A stretch of DNA of 64,000 bases from Streptomyces hiroshimensis (lineage in GTDB: Bacteria > Actinomycetota > Actinomycetes > Streptomycetales > Streptomycetaceae). The notes below the pieces were generated by a model, which worked only from the letters and a program-made list of their open reading frames with translations, was not told the DNA's origin and made no database searches. Of the stretch, positions 58,135 through 64,000 are shown piece after piece. The DNA lies in assembly GCF_014650335.1 (NCBI RefSeq), contig NZ_BMUT01000001.1, positions 549,037-613,036 on the forward strand, in the 5' to 3' direction. The position numbers and the translations under genes are program-made. How positions within the stretch are numbered: the stretch's first letter is position 1; every line of letters starts with the position of its first letter.

Positions 58135-59519
58135 GCCGCCATCCCTTTGTCCAGGGGCGTGCGGCCGTGCCCGCTGAAGCGGTCGGCGAGGCTGTCGAGG
58201 GCGGCGCGGCCGGCGGAGCGACGGCGGTCCTGGACGATCCGAAGGCGCTGGGCCCGGTCGATACCGGCGCGTTCAAGGGTGACCTCGGACTCCGCCGGCA
58301 GGATGCCCGCGGACACGAGCTTCGTCGTGGCGTCAGCCTGCGCGGCCACCGTCGGCGTGGCGGCGTCGCGCCACTGCACCTCGACCACCGGCACGTGCTC
58401 CGCGCCGGTCAGGCGCAGGGCCAGGCTCATGGCCTGGGACCACGGGGCGGAGAACGTCCGCTGGCGCCGCTCAGCCTTCTTGATCAGCCGGGCTTCCGAG
58501 GAGCGGATGGCCTCCGCTGAGGCGGGGTTGTCGGTGGTGTACCCAAGCATGTGTGCGGGCAGCGCAGTCACACCGGCCATGAGCCGGGCGTAGGTATCGA
58601 CAATGCGGCCGTAGACGGCCGGATCGTAGGCAGGGAACTGCCCGACCTCGGGGGTTTGGCCGTCCTCGTCGCGCTCCAGCGCGAGGTACCGGCCGATGTA
58701 GGTCTCCCACGCGCTGCGCTGCGCGCCGTCCGGCCCCTGGAACGAGGACTCGGCGGCGCCGAGGATGTACCGCTGAGGGGCGGCGAAGAACTCCCTCGCG
58801 ACTTCCTGTCCGAGGAGCGTGCGGCACGCGGCGTCGGTGAGCGCGCGTACCTCTTCGGTGATCTCGGAGGAGCCGCCTCGGTCGGCGGTGCGCTGCCGGT
58901 TGGCGAGGCGGACGACGGGGACGACGCCGAGGTGATGCGGCCGGCGGTCCGCCACACTCCAGCCGTCCCCGGAGCCTTCCAGGTAGACGGTCTGGTCGGG
59001 CAGGTACAAGGTGGCGGAGCGCTGGGAGCCGGCGGACACCAGGCGCAGGGCGGCGCGCAGGGTGCGGGTGCGGACGTCGTAGTCCACGCTCATGTGCTGC
59101 GGCGACTCCACCGACAGCAGCGGCGACCCGTCGTCGCCAACACCCACCGTCAGGTACGAGCGGCCGTAGACCAGGGCGTCAAGGTGGGCCAACTGGCTCT
59201 CGTTACGTAGGTCGTTGGCGGCCCAGATGGCCGACAACGCCTCCTCCGCCTCGGGGGCGTCCGGGCAGCGCAGGGCATCGACGTCAAGGCGTTCGTCCAG
59301 GGCGTCCACGACCAGGCGCGGCCAGCCGGTGACCGTGCGGACGGCCTGGAGTGCCGGCGGTACGGCGATGCCCAGGTTCGCCATGCGCGACATGCCCTCG
59401 TAGTACGAATCCAGGGTGCGCAGGCGCCACGCGTCCTCGGCCGCCGTCGCGGACAGCCGGGCGACGGCGTCCCGCTCGGCGTCCGACAGGGACACGGAGG
59501 GCAGGGCAGGGGTGGACAA
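58131..59519 (-). CDS. Portal protein (SPP1 Gp6-like)
   Basis: A 462-residue portal subunit. Characteristic blocks are LRTLDSYYEGMSRMANLG, a WPRLVVDALDERLDVD strand, AHLDALVYGRSYLTVGVGDDG, and MAGVTALPAHMLGYTTDNPASAEAI followed by the helix KKAERRQRTFSAPW. It forms the dodecameric DNA gate at the capsid vertex and lies just downstream of the terminase. Confidence 0.93.
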   Translation of the reverse strand: MSTPALPSVSLSDAERDAVARLSATAAEDAWRLRTLDSYYEGMSRMANLGIAVPPALQAVRTVTGWPRLVVDALDERLDVDALRCPDAPEAEEALSAIWAANDLRNESQLAHLDALVYGRSYLTVGVGDDGSPLLSVESPQHMSVDYDVRTRTLRAALRLVSAGSQRSATLYLPDQTVYLEGSGDGWSVADRRPHHLGVVPVVRLANRQRTADRGGSSEITEEVRALTDAACRTLLGQEVAREFFAAPQRYILGAAESSFQGPDGAQRSAWETYIGRYLALERDEDGQTPEVGQFPAYDPAVYGRIVDTYARLMAGVTALPAHMLGYTTDNPASAEAIRSSEARLIKKAERRQRTFSAPWSQAMSLALRLTGAEHVPVVEVQWRDAATPTVAAQADATTKLVSAGILPAESEVTLERAGIDRAQRLRIVQDRRRSAGRAALDSLADRFSGHGRTPLDKGMAA

Positions 59520-59539
59520 GGGGATTCCTCCCCTCGTAC

Positions 59540-61285
59540 CTAGCCGAGGACGATCACACGTCCTTTACCGCGCGCCCGGGGGCGCTTGCCGTACTTGCTG
59601 CTGCTGATCACCAGGCGGCGCAGCATGCGCGCCCCGACCATGCACACCGCAAGGTCGATCTTGCGGGGCGAGGCCCGGTGTTCCTTGCCGATGGTCACGC
59701 CCCAACGGTTCACGCGGCGGCGGGCGTTGCCCACGTGGGTGCGCATCACGCGGTGGCCGTCATGAGTCAACTGCCGTTCGAGAATGTCCGTGCGGACGCG
59801 GGCCACGGCGCGGGTGAAATCTTCCTGTCGGCGCGGGTCGCCCATGTCCCACTCGACCGCATGCCGGCGGGTGCCGGTGGTGGTGGCGTGGACCAGGAGC
59901 CGCTGGCCGTACCGTTCGGCCCAGGCGTCGATGTAGTGGGCCCAGTACCGGCCGCCGTCCTCGTCATCACCCGTGCCGGGGTCGGCGAAGAAGGCCAGCA
60001 CCCTGTAGGTGGCGAAGACGCGGTCCACGACGCCGTCCACGTCCTCCCGGGGGACATTCCACACGTCCACCTGCGGTGGGCGCTGCCACACGCCGGCCAC
60101 GGACACGTGCCCGTCGCTGACGCGGCAAAGCACCAGGCCGGTGGAGTCGTCGGATTTCGACCCGTCGAAGAACATCACGACCTCGTCCCCGTCGCTCAGG
60201 GCGACGTCGGGGCGGGCGCAGGCGTCCCACTCGTAGGGCGCCATCCACGCATCCTCGGCGGCCGTGATCTGGTTGTACCAGAACCGACGGCTTCGGCTGG
60301 GCGGGTTGCGGACGTCAAGGATGGAGGCCACGATCCGGTCCGTGTCCAGCCACGTGGCATCCCCGCGAACGGCCTCGATGACCTTCGGCGCCCAGGCCGC
60401 GTTCAACTTCGCGCCCGGCGGGGCCTCCAAGGAGTCATAGAGGAGACCGGTATCGACGGCACGGCCGGCCTGCGCGTCCTCCCACGCCTCCCGGGTCCGC
60501 TCCGCGACGCTGTCCTCACCCGGTTCATACGCGTTGGTGATCGCCAGGGTGCGTGAGGAGCCGTCGGCCGACTTGGTGGCGTTGCGCTCGATGACGGCCG
60601 CCATCTCGTGGCCGCCGTTGGTCGACAGCCAGTGATGCGGCTCGTTGATCAGGCTCCACGATGCCCTGGAGCCCTCCAAGGCGCGCGGCGACGAGGTGAC
60701 GGCTTCGATCCGGGCGCGGCCCTTGTATGCGTAGATGATCTCCTTGCCCAGGTCGATCGAGTACTCCTCAACGGCCCTCTGGGTGAACAGCCCGGGGAAG
60801 ATCATCATGGTGTTGCGGGTCTGCGACTGCGTGACCGCAGCGAGCATCACCCATGGGTCCGGGTGCGGCTGTCCGAGCGGCTGCCCCTCCGGAACCCCCG
60901 AGGGGTGACCAGGCCCGGCGAGCTGCCCGGACGGCCGGCATGGCCCGACGAACTCAACTGCCGCATAGGTGGCGCCGAGTGGGTCTTTGCCGTGGCCCTT
61001 GAGGCGCTGGAAGACGGCGTCCCGGTACAGGAAGCGTCCCGTCGCCGGATCGATCGCGTAGTACCAGAGCGTGAACCGGGCCTGTTCCGGGGTATATCGC
61101 CACGGCTCGCCGGATGCGTGCTGGAGGTACTGGGCGGTCCACGACAGCACGTGCCAGCCCAACGACAGCTCGGGCAGGACGAACCGGCCGTCGGGGCCAC
61201 GGCGCCAGGTCGGGCCGATGGCCACCGGTCCGATGACGTCCGGCGGAAGGTCCTCGTCGGCGGTGGGGGCGGGCGCGGCGGCCAC
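59540..61285 (-). CDS. terL: Terminase large subunit
   Basis: A 581-residue packaging motor. The ATPase part has an atypical Walker A (RLKGHGKDPLGATYAA) and a Walker B with catalytic Glu (WSLINEPHHW). The nuclease part has acidic residues in MFFDGSKSDDSTGLV, FADPGTGDDED and KIDLAVCMVGARM. The start is uncertain. The GTG at 61285 lies right behind GGAAGGGG; the frame also continues to a CTG overlapping the small-subunit stop. Confidence 0.9.
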   Translation of the reverse strand: MAAAPAPTADEDLPPDVIGPVAIGPTWRRGPDGRFVLPELSLGWHVLSWTAQYLQHASGEPWRYTPEQARFTLWYYAIDPATGRFLYRDAVFQRLKGHGKDPLGATYAAVEFVGPCRPSGQLAGPGHPSGVPEGQPLGQPHPDPWVMLAAVTQSQTRNTMMIFPGLFTQRAVEEYSIDLGKEIIYAYKGRARIEAVTSSPRALEGSRASWSLINEPHHWLSTNGGHEMAAVIERNATKSADGSSRTLAITNAYEPGEDSVAERTREAWEDAQAGRAVDTGLLYDSLEAPPGAKLNAAWAPKVIEAVRGDATWLDTDRIVASILDVRNPPSRSRRFWYNQITAAEDAWMAPYEWDACARPDVALSDGDEVVMFFDGSKSDDSTGLVLCRVSDGHVSVAGVWQRPPQVDVWNVPREDVDGVVDRVFATYRVLAFFADPGTGDDEDGGRYWAHYIDAWAERYGQRLLVHATTTGTRRHAVEWDMGDPRRQEDFTRAVARVRTDILERQLTHDGHRVMRTHVGNARRRVNRWGVTIGKEHRASPRKIDLAVCMVGARMLRRLVISSSKYGKRPRARGKGRVIVLG

Positions 61286-61305
61286 CCCCTTCCGGGAGCC
61301 GGGCG

Positions 61306-61734
61306 TCAGGTACCGAGGGCGGCCCGGTAATCCGCGATGGCGGTCACGCCGGCCGGGGTCTCCTGCGCGGCCGGGGCCCGCTCCAGCTCGATCCGCACCC
61401 GGCGACGCGCGCCTTCGGTGGTGAGGAGTTCGGTCATGGCGGAGGAGACGGCGGCGAAGAGCTGGGCAGAGAACCGCTGTCCGGCGGCAAGGTTCCGGCT
61501 CATGGCCTCGGCGACGTACCGGGCAGTGGCCACGTCGGACGGCTCGTAGAACTGGGCCTGTCCCGAGTCGGGCAGGGACAGGTACCAGTCCCGGGCGATG
61601 GTGTGCCATTCCGGGTCGGGCTCAGGCCACTCGACCAGGCCGGGACCGGCCGTCGCGCGCACCAGCTCGGCGCCGTCCTTGTTACGCCGCCGGCGCTCTG
61701 TAGAACGCTTCGGTACCGGTCCGCGGGCACCCAC
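61306..61734 (-). CDS. terS: Terminase small subunit
   Basis: A 142-residue protein with the actinophage start VGARGPVPKRSTERRRRNK, a WHTIARDWYLSLPDSGQAQFY segment and a helical C-terminus ending in AIADYRAALGT. GGAGGT lies seven bases before the GTG at 61734. It recognises the packaging site on phage DNA. Confidence 0.88.
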   Translation of the reverse strand: MGARGPVPKRSTERRRRNKDGAELVRATAGPGLVEWPEPDPEWHTIARDWYLSLPDSGQAQFYEPSDVATARYVAEAMSRNLAAGQRFSAQLFAAVSSAMTELLTTEGARRRVRIELERAPAAQETPAGVTAIADYRAALGT

Positions 61735-62037
61735 GTGACCACCTCCGATCGCTGCTGTGCGCGGGAAGTAGGAGCGGAAGACCACCGGCCGGACGTCCCA
61801 TATGGCCGCCGGGGGTGGCGGGGCACTCGTCCAGGCGGGCGGTCTTCCGCGCGTTGCCTCACGACCTCGGCAGGCCACCCTGAGTGACGGCAGGGTGCGT
61901 GATGCAGGGGCAACGCAGTCCAAGAGGGGGCTTCACGGCCTCTGATACCCGTACACGGGGGCGAGTGCATTGCCCATCGCCCTGGGGCGATGCCAGGGAG
62001 GGGGGCACCCCCCCAGAGGGGTAGTTACGGAGCGTTA
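61735..62037. other. Gap between HNH and terS: likely cos/pac region
   Basis: No gene is seen here. It contains GGGGGG-ca-CCCCCCC at 62000-62014 and other GC-rich stretches. In HK97-type phages with an HNH protein beside the terminase, the packaging site lies in exactly this gap. This is positional inference. Confidence 0.35.
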
Positions 62038-62319
62038 CTACAGTCGCCCGGGGTGGTCGTCGTCGGGGCGTCGTCGGTCAGGTCGGCGGGCTCGTCCGGC
62101 GGCGCCTTCCTGGGCACTCTTCTGCGCGTGGCAGGGGTAGCAGATGCCTTGGAGGGCGTGGTCGCGGTGGTCGTCGGTCATCGCCTTGATGTGGTCCACC
62201 TGGGTTGATCGGCGGACGTCGCAGATCCGGCACACCGGATCGCGGGCAAGGATGCGAGCTCGGATGGTGGACCAGGAGGACGGTAGCCGCGCCTTGCGGT
62301 TGCTGGTCTTCCAGGTCAT
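62038..62319 (-). CDS. HNH endonuclease
   Basis: A 93-residue nuclease: WSTIRARILARDPVCRICDVR, TQVDHIKAMTDDH and LQGICYPCHAQKS. The His-Asn/His metal finger and two CxxC pairs are intact. Terminase-adjacent HNH proteins help cleave cos DNA. It is upstream of terS in the same direction. Confidence 0.9.
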   Translation of the reverse strand: MTWKTSNRKARLPSSWSTIRARILARDPVCRICDVRRSTQVDHIKAMTDDHRDHALQGICYPCHAQKSAQEGAAGRARRPDRRRPDDDHPGRL

Positions 62320-62416
62320 CACTGATCCTCCTAGCTGCTGACTCGGCTCAAGTCCTGCCCCATTTCGCAGTTTTGGCCAACCTGGCGATAAAGCAACGGC
62401 TACCCTTGGACGGGGG

Positions 62417-63397
62417 GTGGTCTACGTGTCTGAGCCTTCACCAGTCCCGCCAGATGATCCCAGTGGTGATCCACCCGGCGGTGATCCGTCTCCGCCGCCC
62501 CCAGCGCCTCCGAGTCCATTTATTAGAAGGCTTTGGAAATCCAAGACCTTCTGGGGCCTCGTCGGCACGGCCGTGATCTCCGCTCTTACCGTCGGCCTGA
62601 CGCTTCTTCTAGGCCAGAATCAGGGGGCTGAGGAACAAAAGGGCGCGGATGAAGCAAAGAAGAAGGAACTCGCGGCAAAGCCACCAGTACTCTCCGCCGT
62701 CTCCGAAGATTGGGAGGGCGCGAGGGATCCGGATTGGATCCTCGATCGCGCACTGAGTCCCAGTGCGGAGAGGAAGCTGGCGAGTCTGCCGCCGGGGAGG
62801 CAACACCTACGCGAGTTCACTAAAAGCGTTGGGGCGATTGAGGTTATTGAAACGTGTGAGGCTGCTGATCGTTGCGGGTCACGCAAGCTCGTGCGCCTCA
62901 CGTTGACGGGTCACCGGATGGACGCTGTCGAAGTCACAGACATCAAGGCGAAAATCCTGTCCCAAAAGCCCTCGACGCAGGAGGGGTTCATCCTAGGGCC
63001 GCATGGTGGCGCCGCAGACGTTGAAGGTGGCGTCATCGACCTGGACTCGGAGGACCGCAGGCTCAGGAACGTAGACCAGGATGGAAAGGCAGGGACACCC
63101 TACTTCGCCAAGCGTCTCGTAACCCTCAAGACTGACGAGAGGCTGGCGTTCCACATCGAGGTGACCAGCCTTACATGGGACTACGATTGGGAACTCGTAG
63201 TGAGCCTAGTCAGTGAGGGAGAGGCGTCCAAGCTGACTGTCCGATCCGACGGAACGTCTACCGGAAAGCCGTTCCGGAACCCCGGGCGAATCTATAAGCA
63301 AAGGAACTATAGGCACTTCTATGCATGCGAAGTAGGCACTCTATGTCGCATCGGCCCCGGTAAGAACGGCTATCCGGACGAAATTTGGGACCGCTGA
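62417..63397 (+). CDS. Pro-rich membrane-anchored hypothetical protein (moron)
   Basis: A protein of up to 326 residues. The Pro/Ser/Asp-rich cytoplasmic N-terminus (PPDDPSGDPPGGDPSPPPP) is followed by one membrane helix (FWGLVGTAVISALTVGLTLLLG), a short charged coil and a beta-rich extracytoplasmic domain with three or four Cys. No family recognised. It is low in GC and opposite to the late genes. A second GTG at 62426 may be the true start. Confidence 0.7.
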   Translation: MVYVSEPSPVPPDDPSGDPPGGDPSPPPPAPPSPFIRRLWKSKTFWGLVGTAVISALTVGLTLLLGQNQGAEEQKGADEAKKKELAAKPPVLSAVSEDWEGARDPDWILDRALSPSAERKLASLPPGRQHLREFTKSVGAIEVIETCEAADRCGSRKLVRLTLTGHRMDAVEVTDIKAKILSQKPSTQEGFILGPHGGAADVEGGVIDLDSEDRRLRNVDQDGKAGTPYFAKRLVTLKTDERLAFHIEVTSLTWDYDWELVVSLVSEGEASKLTVRSDGTSTGKPFRNPGRIYKQRNYRHFYACEVGTLCRIGPGKNGYPDEIWDR

Positions 63398-63444
63398 AAG
63401 GGAGGAACCGTCCTTTACAGGCGGGGTGGTGACGGTGGGGTTTG

Positions 63445-63541
63445 TGGTGCCCGCCCCCGGGTTCGAACCGGGATCTCTGCGGCATAACTGCGGCCGGACG
63501 CCGCACATTGGCCGCGCACCTCTCCCTTGGGTCAGGCGGGC
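63445..63541 (-). tRNA. tRNA-like sequence, non-canonical centre
   Basis: On the minus strand GCCCGCC pairs 7 of 7 with GGCGGGC, followed by A and an encoded CCA. The T-arm is perfect: CCCGG-TTCGAAC-CCGGG. The 62 bases between give no standard D-arm, and the best anticodon-like hairpin (TGCGG-CGTCCGG-CCGCA) lacks U33. It is either a degenerate phage tRNA or another tRNA mimic. Confidence 0.4.
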
Positions 63542-63544
63542 GTG

Positions 63545-63631
63545 GGGAGTCCGCACGGGCTTGCAGCCCCGTTCGGCTCGCCCTCGGCAGCGGGGCCGAG
63601 GACCGGTTACTAGTGGGCGGTGCGGACTCCC
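63545..63631. repeat. 12-bp perfect inverted repeat enclosing hairpins
   Basis: GGGAGTCCGCAC (63545-63556) and GTGCGGACTCCC (63620-63631) are perfectly complementary and enclose 63 bases that contain further hairpins (CCTCGGC/GCCGAGG on the minus strand). It lies exactly between two tRNA-like sequences and has tRNA-like length, but no recognisable T-loop. Confidence 0.55.
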
Positions 63632-63634
63632 TTG

Positions 63635-63700
63635 TGGTCCCGGCCGGAGTCGAACCGGCTTCCCCGGGCGCAGTGCGGGGGGCTCTATGGCGGCGGGACC
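63635..63700 (-). tRNA. Second tRNA-like sequence, shortened
   Basis: GGTCCCG and CGGGACC form a 7-bp acceptor stem, and the T-arm GCCGG-TTCGACT-CCGGC is perfect. Only 34 bases lie between the 5' acceptor strand and the T-arm, too few for normal D and anticodon arms. No CCA is encoded. Confidence 0.35.
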
Positions 63701-63741
63701 TGGCCATCCCCGCAGACGGGCGGCGGTGTGGGCGCGGTGGG

Positions 63742-63939
63742 TCATGCGGTCGAATGCTTCCGGTCGGTGAGGTAGGTGCGCACTTCGCGGAGGTCAACGA
63801 GGGCGCGGCCGGCGTGGTCGTACCCTCTGCGCTCGACGTGGCCGCGTCGGATCCACTGGCGGACGGCGGACGGGGTGACGCTGACGTACTGGGCGGCGGC
63901 GACGGTGTCGCAGATGATCGGTGGGGGCGTCGGGGACAC
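63742..63939 (-). CDS. Small helix-turn-helix protein (excisionase/MerR-like)
   Basis: A 65-residue protein: CDTVAAAQYVSVTPSAVRQW, then IRRGHVERRGYDHAGRALVDLREVRTYL. This is the HTH_17/AlpA pattern of excisionases and phage regulators. It is the right-most gene seen and suggests the early/lysogeny region starts just beyond the window. Confidence 0.82.
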   Translation of the reverse strand: MSPTPPPIICDTVAAAQYVSVTPSAVRQWIRRGHVERRGYDHAGRALVDLREVRTYLTDRKHSTA

Positions 63940-64000
63940 GTGCGCCTGCTTCCTCCCGGGTACGCCGAAAGCCCCGCCGGCGGAGGGGCCAACGAGGCCT

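Larger units (their letters stand above)
33168..64000. mobile_element. Integrated siphovirus-type prophage or phage-like island (right end outside window)
   Basis: A contiguous block with mixed and generally lower GC than the host part. It holds a complete minus-strand late module from HNH/terminase (62.3 kb) to lysis proteins (40.9 kb), and to its left a cargo zone with regulators, a RiPP locus and a second lipoate ligase. The left border is placed at the broken ligase gene; a border nearer 40.9 kb cannot be excluded. The integrase, replication genes and other end are not in view. Confidence 0.75.

Noticed and set aside
63445..63700. Ordinary host tRNA genes serving as the attachment site
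   Set aside because: The D and anticodon arms are abnormal and phage-like genes continue on both sides, so this is not a standard tRNA at the element border.

Overview
The window is chromosomal DNA from a high-GC actinomycete, almost certainly a Streptomyces. Codon third positions are overwhelmingly G or C. The gene families are typical of that genus: an NsrR/flavohaemoprotein pair, a GluABCD-like amino-acid importer, an F420/LLM oxidoreductase, SGNH hydrolases and XRE(DUF5753)/DUF6879 regulator pairs.

Positions 1 to about 32.6 kb are ordinary host chromosome. The order is: the 3' end of a cytochrome P450; a LysE exporter; a GntR-controlled sugar ABC importer (binding protein, permease, single-domain ATPase) followed by a ROK kinase; a PcaD-PcaC fusion with an extremely long Gly/Pro/Ala linker; exonuclease III; a large secreted SGNH hydrolase; a GntR-linked glutamate-type ABC importer (ATPase, lipoprotein, two permeases); a cupredoxin; hmp-nsrR with two matching operator-like sites; a secreted SGNH esterase; gamma-glutamyltransferase; a protein that looks like a bacterial pentameric ligand-gated ion channel; a MarR-MFS-isochorismatase operon; and a four-gene operon for reductive pyrimidine (or hydantoin) breakdown.

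At about 33.17 kb a lipoate-protein-ligase gene is cut. Only its 3' part survives, and it ends in a 48-bp imperfect palindrome of the size and shape of a serine-integrase attachment site. A second, full-length ligase gene follows at once. I read this as the left border of an integrated element.

Between 34.8 and 37.7 kb lies the most interesting part: a compact minus-strand RiPP (ribosomally made, modified peptide) locus. It has a radical SAM/SPASM maturase whose stop codon overlaps the start of a 64-residue precursor. The precursor ends in two 12-residue repeats holding four aromatic-X-Asn motifs (FDN, WDN, FNN, WDN), the pattern that three-residue-cyclophane synthases crosslink. A pentapeptide-repeat protein and a probable 2OG-Fe(II) oxygenase follow. 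Upstream are several small Cys-containing proteins and an XRE/DUF6879 regulator set.

From 40.9 kb to the window end is a siphovirus-type prophage with its late genes on the minus strand. From right to left these are HNH, TerS, TerL, portal, MuF, scaffold, capsid, head-tail joining, tail tube, tail chaperones, tape measure, distal tail, tail hub, a tail-endolysin fusion, and two small lysis-type membrane proteins. It shows a textbook GGGAAAG -1 slippery site in the tail chaperones, an apparent AUU start for the capsid, and a possible nested endolysin start. Lower-GC inserts on the opposite strand (a membrane pentapeptide protein and an anchored unknown) look like morons. No integrase is visible, so the element continues past position 64000.
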